A stretch of 64,000 nt of DNA from Phaseolus vulgaris (taxonomy: Eukaryota > Streptophyta > Magnoliopsida > Fabales > Fabaceae), in assembly GCF_000499845.2 (NCBI RefSeq), contig NC_023749.2, forward strand, positions 30,148,626 through 30,212,625. Reading direction: 5' to 3'. The translations under genes and the position numbers were made by a program. This document shows positions 50,955-63,633 of this stretch, piece after piece. How positions within the stretch are numbered: the stretch's first letter is position 1; each line of letters begins with the position of its first letter. Under the pieces are notes generated by a model. It ran no database searches, was not told the DNA's origin, and was given only the letters and a program-made list of their open reading frames with translations.

Positions 50955-53025
50955 TGATAAGTGTCATAAATCAGTAATATTTCATATAAAAAGATAGACA
51001 CTTATGAACTTTAATTGATAAAATAATTATGATTCAACCTCTAATTTAAGAATTTTAACCTTTTTACATTTGTTTTGATTATAAGATGAATAAGAATGAT
51101 TTATTCCCAATTTTGTGTTATTATCAAGAATTTAAGGAGGGATGAAGCATGTAAATATATTATGAATAAAGATGTTGTTAGAATATATGGCTTTAAACGA
51201 GGGGGATGAATTGTTTAAAGAGGGTTTTTGTAAACTTTTAAGCCTAGAATGAAAATACTTCAAGAAAACCTTGATTAAGAAATCAGTTTTTCAAAACATA
51301 AAGCAAAAGGCACAATACTACTAAAAACAATCGGTTGTTTTAACAAAACAATCGGTTGTTTATACCAGTTAACAAATATCAAAACTGAATTTAAAGAGTT
51401 AGGGATGGAGAGATTGCTCACAAAAATTTATACTGGTTCACTCCAAATCCAGAGCTACATCCAGTCTTCTCAGAAACCCTGAGGAAATCCACTAAACAAT
51501 CACAACTTGATCACTTACACAACAACCAAGAGAATGACCTTGAACACCTCAAGAAACACACTCTTCTTGGCCAACACACTAACACCAAGATTGTTGATCT
51601 TGATCCCCTCAAGAACACACAACCAATCTCAGCAAACACAGAAACGAAACTTGTTTCACAGAGTACAAGGATTACACTTGTTACAAAAGATAATCTGAAA
51701 TCAATACAAACAGAATCCTATTCCACAAACTTTGATCAATCACAAACTTTCAGCAATCTCAGCTCTTTGAAAAACTCAGAAAACTCTATTAAAAAATTCT
51801 TGTTTTACTAATCTGTTTTTCTGAATATATTCAAAGATGTAGTTTGTTATCAAATCTTAATAAACTCTTAAATTGCATTAAAAGATTGGTCAAAGCATTT
51901 AATTACTGGAGCGTAAGCAGTTAAATCATTTAAAGCTCAGTCAAAGATAAAACAGTTTTTCTGTTATGGTCCCAAAACAAACAATCGGTTTTTTCTTCGA
52001 ATCAATCGATTGTTTTGGTTCTTAGCAGTTCAACCATTTCAAAAACAGTTTTCAATCATTTTCACAGAACATCTAAGTATAAACAATTGGTTGTTTCGAC
52101 AAAACAATCGGTTGTTTTAACTTAGTCTGAAAACATTGTACTTTCACAAAGATTGAGATGCTTATGCTTTAGATTCGATGAAGGGGTGGATTACAATACT
52201 CAAACTACCCCAGAACTATACTAAACCAGCACAGCAACTCCAAGCACAGGCAAGGCTTCAACATCCTTCAAAGGGTTTGGATTCTTCAAAGCTTGAACAC
52301 CACTTGGTTAAACAGATGTCACTGACCTCAAGCCCTATTAGGTTAAATAGAAGGCATGAGGCATAATCCTGGACATCATTGGGAAAATAGGAGGTGATAA
52401 AAAACACTAATGCAGATAGTTGTCAAGGAGAATCATCCTGGATCTTCTTTTCTTTATTTTCATGCTTGTAATGGCCAACATGAATGGTCAATTCCACCCT
52501 TTGGGATTGGCAGTAATATCTTAAAAGTCTTATTATTGATATGATATTTAAATATAATAATTTGTTCTTGGTTGATGATCGATATTATCATTTCATTCTC
52601 AAGGCTTGTTTACCATGATTTTTATATTTGACTGAAAAGCACTTCTAAGTTTCTGACCAAAATGATAATACTTAACATATTTGAATGCTAGGAATAGATT
52701 TGAAATGTTAATTGTTATCAACATCTAATCGCAAGGATAAAGAGTTTTTATAAATATGCGAGGTATCAATATTTAGGAGACTATCTTAATAAGTTTATAT
52801 GCGAGAAGTTGATATGAATGAATTTTGTATGGGCATCAATATTAATCAAAGGATAGAATATTATTATGCTTTTCAAAATACAAAAGAGTCGAAAGGATGA
52901 ATTCTAATCAAAATTTTCTTGTACTTACTGAATGTTAAATAATTATTCCTTGGGGATTCAATATCCGTTCTTAGGGACAAATTATTACTTCTGACTCGGT
53001 ACACTTGCCATAAAAAGAGTCATCA
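50955..53025 (-). repeat. Solo LTR (family L3), inverted, interrupted by a nested solo LTR
   Basis: It is the reverse complement of the 49581-50604 family: begins TGATAAGTGTCATA and ends CTTGCCATAAAAAGAG followed by TCATCA. Perfect TAGAC duplications (50950-50954, 53026-53030) flank it. The insertion at 51176-52314 plus its duplication accounts for the extra length. Without it the LTR is about 927 bp. Confidence 0.85.
51176..52314 (-). repeat. Nested solo LTR (family L1 variant)
   Basis: It is 1139 bp, TGTTAGAATATATGGC..TTGGTTAAACA, with perfect GATGT duplications (51171-51175, 52315-52319), inside the inverted L3 LTR. It holds at least five AAACAATCGGTTGTTT-like motifs (about 51328, 51348, 51983, 52003, 52082, 52105). 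Confidence 0.92.
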
Positions 53026-53315
53026 TAGACAACCTACTCCTTCCCCCTAAGGGGATATGTCCAACATCGCACGGGTAATAGAGATTTCGGCAATAGCCTT
53101 ACAACAAAAATGTGCTACAATAATAGAAAAACACCAAGCTTCCCTTCATTAATTAAAGCCTACTATATTAGCATCAGAAGTCATGGAGGACCATCCTTAC
53201 TAAAGCAACCATTCTTCAGTTGGTTGTTTATAGCAACAATTATAAACTTCAAGCAAAAACAGATTTAAAGAGATAAGGGATAAAGAGATTCACACAGGAA
53301 ATTTATATTGGTTCA
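53026..53315. other. Short intergenic stretch ending in an L1 LTR fragment
   Basis: 53205-53315 (GGTTGTTTATAG..AGATTTAAAGAGATAAGGG.. TTTATATTGGTTCA) matches the middle of the L1 LTR, so the copia B LTR starts inside an older L1 copy. 53031-53200 holds nothing I recognise. Confidence 0.6.
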
Positions 53316-54116
53316 TGTTAGAATATATAGCCTTAAACAAGAGGGGGGGTGAATTGTTTATAAGATATTTTCGAAAACTTTTGAAAGTTTAATGAAACTC
53401 AGTGAAAAATCCATAAGAGGAACCAAGTTAGCCAAGAACACAATCTGTTTTAAAGCGAAACACAGAAAAACAACTGGTTGTTTCTTCGATTCAATCGGTT
53501 GTTTATACCAGTCAAAACTTAAACAACTTAAAAACATAATTTAAAAGAGAACAGAGAAAGAGAAATGCACACAAGCAGTTTATACTGGTTCACTCTTACA
53601 AGAAGAGCTACATCCAGTTCCCAGAAACCACTGGGTAATCCACTAAGCAATCAGACCAGATTACAAACACCACACACCAAAGTAGTGACCTTGAACCCCT
53701 TAAGAAACACACTACCTTTGGCAGACAACACCAAGAGTATTGATCTTGAACACCTCAAGAACACACAACACTCCTTGGCAATACAACAACAGAAATACAG
53801 AAGATTGAGAAAAGGATTACACCTAATCAAAGTACAACTGAAAAGAATACAATTGCAATCCTATTCCACTCTCACTTGAAAATCCAAAGCTTGATGTGAA
53901 TCTTGAAAACTTGAGATCAAATTTGTCAAACTGAATTTCTCAAAATTGTTTCTTACTCTTCAGAAACATATAACAAACTATATATACTTCCAAAGATTGG
54001 TTAAAAACATTTAATGAAGGAGAGTATTCATTTAGAAATCATTTAAGACAGATTCACCAATCATCAAACACCTTGGATTTGGATTATTCAAAGCTCTTGA
54101 TCACTCTTGATCAACA
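53316..54116 (-). repeat. 3' LTR of copia B (family L1)
   Basis: On the plus strand it runs TGTTAGAATATATAGCC..CTTGATCAACA. Directly beyond it (54117-54130) the minus strand has the polypurine tract AAATAGGGGAAGAT, so on the minus strand this is the 3' LTR. This fixes the orientation of the L1 family. Confidence 0.88.
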
Positions 54117-57100
54117 ATCTTCCCCTATTTGATGAAGACAAATCCTTGGTTGCTAGTGTTGATCTTGTTTGAATCTGAAATAGTACCTGCAAAACAGAAA
54201 CTATGCAAGCCAGAGTATCTCAATAGCATGTTATGATGACACATAAACTAGTTTTCTACAGAACTACAAGAGTAGAAAAACCAGCCACAAATAATGCCAA
54301 AAATATTAAAAACTGCAGCACCAAATCAAACCAGCATACAACAGAAATATAAAGCATACTTAAATCATAGTTATAGCAGTTTTAAGACAACACATAAACC
54401 ATATTCTCTCTCTATTTTTCTTCACAAATAGAGTTAGAAAGAGATAAAAACAGATTTAAGAAAGAGTTTGTGAATCAAGAATGCCTAACTCATTTCTTAA
54501 AAAGAAAAACCTGTCTTTTGGCAAAGGTTTTGTGAATATGTCAGCAAGTTGCAGTCTTGATTCAATGAATTTCATCTCACAATCTCCATTGTTCACATGA
54601 TCCCTTATGAAGTGATGACGAATCTCGATGTGCTTTGTTCTTGAATGATGAATCTGATTTTTGGTGAGATTTATAGCACTTGTATTGTCACAAAGCAAAG
54701 GGACCTTGCTAATCTTTTAGCCAAAGTCTTCTAGCTGTTGTTTGAGCCAAGGAATTTGTGCACAACAACTTCCAACAGCAATGTATTCAGCTTCTGCAGT
54801 GGAAAGAGCCACACAAGCTTGTTTCTTGCTATGCCAATAAATAAGACTTGATCCAAGAAGATGACAAGAGCCACTAGTGCTTTTTCGGTCCAGCTTACAC
54901 CCTGCAAAATTAGAGTCAGAATATCCAATTAAGTGTATAGGAGAGTGAGAAGGATACCGTAGACCAATATTGGTTATTCCTTTGAGATATTTGAGAATTC
55001 TTTTTGCAGCCTTGAGATAAGATTCCTTTGGATTTGCTTGGAATCTTGCACAAATACACACGAAAAACATGATATCCTATCTACTTGTTGTGAGATAGAG
55101 TAAGGAACCAATCAATCCTCTATATTTGGTTTGATCTACCCTTTTCCAGCCACATTAGCATCTTTTAACAACTTGATGGCATAGGTGTGCTAGCTTCTTT
55201 GCAATTTTCCATTTCAAATTTCTTGAGAATTTCTTTTCAATACTTTGATTGACATAGGAAAATTCCATCTTTAGATTTCTTGACCTGCAGTCCAAGAAAG
55301 AATGAAAGCTCCTCCATCATAGACATTTCAAACTCACCTTGCATGGCAGCCACAAATTCTTTACATAAACTATCTTTAGTAGTGCCAAAAATTATGTCAT
55401 CAACATAGATTTGGACCAAGATAATTTCAGCATTTGACTTCTTAATAAAGAAAGTCTTGTCAATCATCCCTCTCTCACAACCATTGGATAAAAGAAAGTT
55501 ACTAAGCCTTTTATACCATTTTCTTGGAGCTTACTTAAGCCCATACAAGGCCTTTTTCAGCTTGTATACATGGTTGGGATGTTGATGATCTTCAAAACCC
55601 GGTGGTTGTTCAACATATACTTCTTCATTGATGATTCCATTGAGGAAGTCACTCTTAACATCCATTTGAAACAATTTGAATCCACTCATACAAGCAAAGG
55701 CCAACAACAACCTTACAGCTTCTAATCTTGCAAATGGAGCAAAGGTTTCACCATAATCAATTCCTTCTTCTTGATTGTAACCTTTGGCAACTAGTCTTGC
55801 CTTGTTTCTAGTAATCACACCAGCTTCATCCAACTTGTTTCTAAAGACCCATTTAGATCCAATGATGCTCATCTTATCTGACTTGGGAACAAGAAACTAT
55901 ACATCATTCCTAGTGAACTGATTTAACTCTTCATGCATTGTAGCCACCCATTTCTCATCATTAAGTGCTTCTTCAATTGTCTTTGGTTCAACTTGTGAGA
56001 CAAAAGTTGTGTTCCTACAGAAGTTTGAGACAGTACTTCATGTAGAAACACCCTCCTTTATCTGCCAAATGATGTTTTCCATCGAAAGATCCCTTGGAAT
56101 TCTCCATTCCTTAGACAACTCATCCTGCTGCAGAATTTCAACTAGTTGTTTCGATGAATCAATCGATTGTTTTTATGGACAGGATTCCAGTTTCTGTAGA
56201 ATGATTGTGTTCATCCTCTTTTGTGTTGTTTTTCGAGGATTTCATATCTTTGTGATCAACTTCATCAAACACCACATGAACATATTCTTCTACAATCATG
56301 AGTCTCTTGTTGTAAACCTTATAAGCATGATTATTTGAGGAGTAGCCAATAAAGATGCCATTGTCAGCTTTTTCATCAAACTTTCCCAGATTTTCTTTCC
56401 TATTATTCAGAAGAAAACAACTGCATCCAAAAAATTTTAGGTGACTAATGTTTGGCTTCCTTCCATTGAAGAGTTCGTAAGGAGTTTTCTTCAAGATTGG
56501 CCTTATGAGCACTCTATTCATCACATAACAAGAGGTGCTAACAGCTTCAGCCCAAAAATATTTGGGTAGGGAGGATTCACTTAGCATGGTTCTCGCTAAT
56601 TCTTCAAGAGATCTGTTCTTTCTTTCCACTACTCCATTCTGTTGAGGAGTTCTTGGTGCAGAAAAGTTGTGCAGGATCCCCATCTTTTCACAAAATTTGC
56701 TGAAATTCTCATTTTGAAATTCCCCTCCATGATCACTCCTTATAGAACCAATGCTACTGCTTTTTGTGTTTTGTAGTCTACTAGCAAGCTTTTTGAAGGC
56801 AGAGAAAGCATCACTCTTTGATTCCAAGAAGAGTGTCCATGTGTACCTAGAAAAATCATCAACAATAACAAGAGCATAATAGTTACCACCAAGACTCATG
56901 GTTCTTGAAGGACCAAACAAGTCCATGTGCAGCAGCTCAAGGGGTTTTGAAGAAGAAACAACATTCTTTAGTTTGAAGGAATGTTTGATTTGTTTCCCCA
57001 TTTGACATGCTTCACAAATGTGGTCCTTTTCAAACTTGAGATTGGATAACCCTATCACAAGATCTTTTGAAATTAAGTTGTTCAAATGATTCATGTGAAT

Positions 57101-57577
57101 ATGGGTTATTCTTCTATGCCATAACCAAGATTCATCATGCATAGAAAGAAGACAACCAATGGAATAAGAAGAAGAGATATCTAAGAGATACACATTGTTG
57201 ATTCTTTTACCAATCAACATTACTTTTTTTTTAGTTGGGAAGGCAGATCTCACAGGATTTTGGCTTGAGGATGACTTGATAACCCTTGTCACACAGTTGG
57301 CTAATGCTAAGAAGGTTGTGTTTTAGACCTTCTACATACAAGACATAATGAATCAATAAGTTGCTCTTGTCTCCTATAAAGCCTCTTCCAAGAATTCTTC
57401 CCTTGTTGTTGTCTCCATATGTCACATGCCCTTCTTGTTTGAAGGTGATGTTCACAAACTTAGATTTATCTCCAGTCATGTGTTTGGAACAACCACTATC
57501 CAGGTACCACAGCTGCATGCTTTCCATCAATTTTTCCTACAAAAGAAAAATTCAAGTGCTAAGATTTGGTCCCCCGA
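54117..57577 (-). pseudogene. Copia B pol: protease region, integrase, RT, RNase H; broken
   Basis: On the minus strand: protease/GAG-pre-integrase text (57530-57231, LDSGCSKHMTGDKSKF); integrase 57292-56159 with WHRRITHIHMNHL, LHMDLFGPSRTMSLGG, RSDHGGEFQNENF and NGVVERKNRSLEEL, that is the D, D and E residues; RT start 55872-55531 (KWVFRNKLDEAGVITRNKAR, GIDYGETFAPFARLEA); YVDDIIFG at about 55400; and RNase H 55070-54456 ending ADIFTKPLPKDRF. A frameshift at a T-run near 57225 and at least four other breaks (near 55900, 55520, 55200, 54715) kill it. The gag part and 5' LTR are missing where the CACTA element begins. Confidence 0.92.
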
Positions 57578-57669
57578 GTGCAAAATGAAGAAAAAAATGC
57601 TCTTATTTAGTGCGGCTTTACGCTTAAACGCATTCGTAAAAAACGCGATGACATTTTTTAAATTAGTTT

Positions 57670-57762
57670 GATTTACAAATGCGGCTAAACCTAAAACCGC
57701 ACTTGTAAATCAAAGCGCTTGATTTACAAGTGCGGTTTTACGTTTAGCCGCATTTGTAAATC
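57670..57762. repeat. 93-bp near-perfect foldback in the CACTA 5' region
   Basis: The left arm GATTTACAAATGCGGCTAAA.. and the right arm ending GCCGCATTTGTAAATC are inverted copies of about 43 bases with one mismatch, around a centre AAAGCGCTT. Subterminal repeats of this kind bind the TnpA protein in En/Spm. The role here is inferred. Confidence 0.85.
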
Positions 57763-60700
57763 CTTTTTTACCCTAAATGTTTTAAGCGCACCACAGACTT
57801 TCGTTGTTTCTTTCTCCTCTTTACCTTTCGTTTGCATTGTTCCTGCGTTGGCGTACGTTTATCTCTTCTTCTGCATCTTCATTATATTGTACCATTGTAA
57901 GTTTCTTGAATCGCTTTCTTCCTCTCCATCTTCACAAATGTACTATTCGCTTTTTTCGTTTCTTTATATTTGTTTTTTATCCTTCCATTGGTGGTCGAAG
58001 GTACTGTTCCATAGGCATTCCCATCTCCGTCGCTGTTCCGCCACCGGTTCCGCTGCCGCCGCTGTTGCTGTCGCTCCCCTGCCACTTTTCACCACCGAAG
58101 TTGGTTCAGAGGTTGGTGTACTGTTTTAAATTTTTTGAATTTAGCTTTAATTTTTTGAATTTTTTTTTTATGTATTATAATTTGTATATTTTAAATTTTA
58201 AATTATATAGTATTTATTATATTTTGAATTTGTATGTTTTTTTATGTATTATAATTTGTATTTTTTTAAATTTATATTATTTAGTATTAGTACTTATTAT
58301 ATTTTGAATTTGTTCTTTTTTATGTATTATGTAATTTGTATTTTTTAAAATTTATATTATTTAGTAGTTAGTTGTTACTTTATATGTTATCTTCGGCAAT
58401 TATACGTTCTGGTATTGAGTTCGGGGGTGTTCGACCCTCGGCAAACGCGTGAGATAGAACACTAATTGAAAAATCGTAACAATTCCAGAATATATAATGG
58501 ATCGAAATTGGATGAATTTTGTTCGTATAAGTGACGAGTACGAAAGAGGAGTAGAAGAATTTATACAATTTGCACAACATAATGCGATTAGTAGTGGTCA
58601 TGATGGAGCAAAGATCAGGTGTCCGTGCGTTAACTGTTTGAATGGAAGGATACTGGATGTTAATATAATGAGGGAGCACTTGCTATGTGATAGGTTTCTT
58701 CGATCTTATACAACTTGGATATGCCATGGTGAATTATTAACTTTACCACGTGTTTCCGTAACTGAAGAATACGTGGAGTCCACCATGGATGAAGCAGTAC
58801 ACGGTGATGTAGATGATGATCGATTGAAGGACATGATTCGTGATGTAGGAGCTAAGTCTTTTGCAAAAGCACATGGATATGGAAGTATGTCAAGCGATGC
58901 AAAGACTCCATTGTATCCTGGATCAACTAACTACACACAGTTTTCGGCAGTGTTAAGATTGATGAATTTGAAGGCAATAAAGGGATAAACTGATAAAAGC
59001 TTCACGGAATTGCTTCAGTTGTTGAAAGGTATGCTTCAAGAGGGAAATACTCTACCTAATCATAATTATGAGGCCAAAAAGATTCTTTGTCCAATGGGTA
59101 TGGAGTATAACAAGATACATGCACATCCTAATGATTGTATATTATATCGGAAAGATTTTGAATTGTTGAAAAGTTGCCCGAGGTGTGGGTTATCACGTTA
59201 TAAGTTGAAACAAAAAGATTATGATAATATTGAAGATATAGAAAAGCATGGACCCCCAATGAAGGTTATGTGGTATCTTCCCATCATTCCAAGGATGAAG
59301 CGTTTCTTTGCAAACCCAAACAGTGCTAAGAATCTTAGATGGCATGTAGATGAGAGGAAATGTGATGGCATGTATCAACATCCAACTGATTCTATTTAGT
59401 GGAAGAAATTTGATGATGAGTTTCCAGAGTTTGATAAAGAATCAAGAAATATATGACTTGGTTTAGCTACAGACGGAATGAATTCGTTTGGTAATATGAG
59501 TACAAACCATAGTTTATGGCCTGTTTTGCTAGTTATTTACAACTTACCTCCTGCATTGTGCATGAAGCGAAAATACATGATGTTGTCTATGATGATATTC
59601 GCTCTGAAACAGCCAGGGAATGATATAGATGTTTATCTAAGTCTTTTAATTGAAGATTTGAAGTTAATGTGGGAACAGGGTGTTGAAGTATTTGACGAAT
59701 TTGCTAATGAAACTTTCAAGCTTCATGCCATGTTATTTTGCACCATCAATGACTTTCCGGCATATGGTAACTTATCAGATTATAGTGTTAAGGGTATTTA
59801 AGCATGTCCAATATGCGAAGAAGACATTGCTTCTCAACATTGAAACATGGAAGGAAGACAATATATCTTCGACATCGAATGTTTCTTATAATTCATCATC
59901 CTTGTCGGAGGTTGAAAAAAAGCCTTTAATGGACACCAAGAGGCTAGTGGTCCACCAACTCCATTAACAGGTGTTGAGGTTTACGAAAAGGTAAATAACA
60001 TAGACCACACCTTCGGTAAGTAAAAAAAAAAAGTCATCTGTGACAAACATTTGGAAGAAGAAATCAATCTTCTTTGATCTTCCCTACTGGTCGAGGTTAG
60101 AAGTCAGACATTGTATAGATGTAATGCATGTTGAGAAGAATGTGTGATAGCTTAATTGGTACACTTCTTCACATTAACGGGAAGACGAAGGATGGTCTAA
60201 ATGCTTGTTTAGATTTGATTGAGATGAACATACGGGGCGAGTTGGCACCCATAGAAATGGGTAAGTGTACATATTTGCCCCCAGCCTGTTACACAGTGTC
60301 AAAAGATGAAAAATTTAGTTTTTGTCAATGTCTAAAGGGTGTGAAAGTGCCACAAGGATATTCCTCAAATGTGAAGAGCCTAGTGTCAATGCAAGATTTG
60401 AAGTTAATTGGATTGAAGTCTGATGACTGCCACATCTTGATGCAATAGTTGTTGGTAGCTATTCGTGGGATCTTACCAAAAAATGTTAGACATTACATAA
60501 CCCATTTGTGTTCATTCTTCTCTTCCATATGTTGTAAAGTCATTGATCCATCAAAACTAGATGAAATTCATAATGAAGTTGTTGTTATCTTGTGTGAATA
60601 GGAGATGTTTTTTCCTCCATCTTTTTTTGACATCATGGTTCATCTAGTGGTGCATCTGGTAAGAGAGGCTAGATTGTGTGGACCAGTGTACTTAAGATGG

Positions 60701-61439
60701 ATCTATCCTGTTGAACGGTATATGAAAATTTTGAAAGGTTATTTGAAAAATCATTATCGTTTAGAAGCTTCAATGATTGAAAGGTACATAGCTGAAGAAA
60801 GTACTGAATTTTGTTTAGAGTACATGTCAAAAGCAAATCCAATAGGTCTTCCAGCTAATTCATGGCACCACAGGCATTCTACAAGTAAATGTTTACGTGG
60901 TGGTAATATTGTAAGCAAATCTCGATCAGAAATCTTGCAAGCACATTTGTATATATTGAATAACACAGATGAAGTTATACCTTACATAGAAGCTCATAAA
61001 GCCATTGTGAAGGAAAATAAGCCAAGACAAACAGAGAAATGGGTCTTGATGGAACATAATAGAACATTCATGCCTTGGTTTAAAGACGAGGTGTTCAAGG
61101 ATTCAACGGCATCAAAGACCTTGACCTGGTTGGTTGCTGGATTGAAGTTTGATGTCATCTCATGTACAGCGTACGAAGTGAATAATTGTATATTTTGCAC
61201 GAAGTCTATGGGTGAAAAGAGTACAGTTCAAAATTTTGATGTTACTCTTGAAGCAGAGTCAATGCAGTTTTCGACTTCGAAATGTACAAATCCAGTACTT
61301 GTATCAATGGCATACTATGGGTTTATAGAAGAGATATGGGAGGTTGACTACACTAAGTTTTTTGTTCCAGTTTTCAAGTGTAAATGGGTTGACAATAATA
61401 GTGGGGTTAAAATTGATGAATCAGGATTCACACTAGTGG

Positions 61440-62423
61440 TGATGGCATTAAGCTCTTCTCTTTTGCAGTTTTTGGGTGGTATGCGGAAGCTTAATGTATT
61501 GTAGGTGGATCAAAGCCCTCCTAGGAGGTGTGGCTGCCTTGGAGGTGCATGAAGAGTATGGAGATAGGAGAGGTTCGGCCAGCTCCCATTGGTAGGTGAT
61601 AGGTTTGAAGATTAAGGACCTAAATCTAGAGATATTTTAGGCAAGGGAGTATGTATGGCACAAATTTGACAGCATAACTATACTCAATTTAATCTTAGAT
61701 TTACATGAGGTAGGCTCCTCATTAAATAGCATTTGGAGGACCGGAAATGTAAATGCAAATGTAGAGCAAATGCTAGCCAACTTACATGCAAAAGGGAGCA
61801 CATGGAAGCACATGGCACATGGGAGCACATGGGACACCTAGCCTTCACATGGTCGGCCTTGGTTAGTTTAGTAGGTTCTAGAAACTGTTCCGACCTCAAG
61901 TCGTTGGGCAGCATTGCTAGGGTCAATCACCGCATTCGAGGTATTGTCCGCTTTGGAGGTCGGTGCTCCGCCATGGTTTTGTCCTTAAAAGGCGCCTCGA
62001 AGGATGAAGGGAGGAGGGAGTATATAAACTGCCCTTGACCTCGATTCCTGAGCGATGTGGGACTGTATTGCCATACGGGAACAGAAACCGTAAACTAACC
62101 TAGGTAATCCTAGCTTAATCCTAATTTGCAAATTAAACAAGGTTCACAATTCTATGCTATTTGCACCACAAATAAACTATGCTACGCTTGATGGGCTTTC
62201 TTGGAACATGTAAAGATATGTTTCCCTTCCATCCGTAGCCTTGTTCCAATCTTCATCAACTCTCTTGGTCATGGACCTTGTGGTTGGTCCTAGACGCCCT
62301 TGTGGTTTCCCTTCATGTAAGGTGGGTCCTAGACGCTCTTGTGGTTGCCCTTCATGCAAGGTTGGTCCTAGACGCCCTTGTGGTAGCCCTTCACGTAAGG
62401 TGGTGCTTGGCCCTCTTCCATCA
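61440..62423 (+). repeat. Solo LTR (family L4) inside the CACTA transposase
   Basis: This 984-bp insertion runs TGATGGCATTAAGC..CCTCTTCCATCA, with inverted ends TGATGG/CCATCA and perfect AGTGG duplications (61435-61439, 62424-62428). The transposase reading frame continues on both sides. A second copy starts at 63634. The strand is arbitrary. Confidence 0.9.
62283..62402 (+). repeat. Three tandem 39-bp units in the L4 LTR
   Basis: GGTCCTAGACGCCCTTGTGG begins at 62286, 62325 and 62364 with small differences, each followed by a CCTTCATG.AAGGT segment. It lies near the LTR end. Confidence 0.85.
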
Positions 62424-62799
62424 AGTGGACTTTCGAAACATAGGGTATCGAGATGAGCCATTTATAATGGTTCAACAAGCATCTCAGGTTTTCTACGTGA
62501 AAGATCCTACGTCAGAACATTGGTATGTCATTTTACACAGGAAAAAACAAGGGGAGGCCATAGATGATATTGAAAATGGTGACCCCCGTTCATTCACACC
62601 AATGATAATTAATAAAGATGACGATGTACTTGATGATGTACATGCAACCCGTAAAGACCACAGTGAAGGAATTTACATATGAACATTCAACCCACATGCC
62701 ACCCGTAAATACGCATTTAAAACTTTATGTATTATTTTTATATGATTTTCATTCCATGCAAATTAACTAATGTTTGTTACCTAATTTTTTTAACAGAGA

Positions 62800-63027
62800 T
62801 ATGGATGACAATCAGACTCCAATCATACCTTGATCCGGACGAGGCAACAGAGGACCTACTAGATTGAAGCGTTTCGCATTGAAACGTGTTGCTGGTGAGA
62901 AGACACGTGTTGACTTTGGTCCTAAAGCACTGGAGTGGTCTTTGGTCCTAAAGCAGATGAGTTTATGAGCTATCTTGGAGTTGTTTCTCGTGAGAGGCTC
63001 TCCATTTTGATTAATTCATGGGATGAG
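62800..63027 (+). pseudogene. Start of the second CACTA gene (tnpA-like, plant En/Spm transposase domain)
   Basis: MDDNQTPIIP, then a stop and text reading RGPTRLKRFALKRVAGEKTR, followed after a shift by SYLGVVSRERLSILINSWDE. This matches the conserved start of the tnpA-like domain of plant CACTA elements. The L1 LTR at 63028 cuts it off. Confidence 0.7.
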
Positions 63028-63633
63028 TGTTAGAATGTATGACTTTAAACTAGAGGGGGGTGAATTGTTTAAAGAGGGTTTTCGCAAACTTTTAAGCCTA
63101 GAATGAAATTACTTTGAGAAACACTTGAATCAGAATTTAGTTTGCCAAAACACAAAGCAAATAAGCACAACACCAGAAAAAAAATCAGTTGTTTCGCAGA
63201 AACAATCGGTTGTTTATACCAATTCACAAATATAAAAATTGAATTTAAAGAAATTAAGGATAGAGAGAATGCACACAGAGGTTTATACTGGTTCACTATT
63301 AACCCAGAGCTACATCCAGTCTTCCCAGAAACCACTAGGGAATCCACTAAGCAATCAATCGTAGATCACTTACAACACAACCAAAGAAGTGACCTTAATC
63401 CCCTCAAGACACACACTTCCTTTGGTCCAGCACAACACCACTAAGAATGCTGATCTTGATCCCCTTAAGAACACACAACACTTCTCAGCTATACACACAG
63501 AGTTTCTTTCAAAGTACAAAGGATTACACTTGTTACAGAAAAGATCTGAAATCAATACAAGATGAAAATCCTATCTCACACTCTTTGATCAATGCAATCT
63601 CTAAGCAATTCTCAACTTTTCAAAAGCTTAATC
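63028..63633 (-). repeat. L1 LTR, first part before a nested insertion
   Basis: TGTTAGAATGTATGAC.. to 63633, with AATCGGTTG-type motifs near 63182 and 63203. The L4 LTR at 63634 interrupts it, and the rest is presumably beyond the window. The left duplication candidate is ATGAG (63023-63027). Confidence 0.85.

Larger units (their letters stand above)
58497..62682 (+). pseudogene. CACTA transposase (tnp2 type), broken and interrupted
   Basis: 58497-58988: transposase-associated N-terminal domain (MDRNWMNFVRISDEYERG, IRCPCVNC). 59010-59801: tnp2 core (CPRCGLSRYK; catalytic-type ATDGMNSFGNMSTNH; WPVLLVIYNLPP). 60060-60448: second part (DLPYWSRLEVRHCIDVMHVEKN). 60605-61439: DUF4218-like (GPVYLRWIYPVERYMKILKG) and DUF4216-like (VDYTKFFVPVFKCKWVD) text. 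It resumes after the solo LTR at about 62429-62682 (GYRDEPFIMVQQASQVFYV). Stops near 58986, 59398, 59454, 59800, 60447 and 60600 and several shifts make it non-functional. Such transposases cut and paste elements with CACTA ends. Confidence 0.9.
57578..63027 (+). mobile_element. CACTA (En/Spm) DNA transposon, inactive
   Basis: It has a non-coding 5' region with a long foldback (57670-57762), a broken tnp2-type transposase (58497-62682) with a solo LTR inside it, and the start of a second, tnpA-like gene (62800-63027) cut by an LTR at 63028. The exact 5' end is uncertain (between 57531 and 57600). I could not find the typical CACTA terminal repeat. A copy of its 5' region also lies at 14742-15190. 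Confidence 0.82.
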
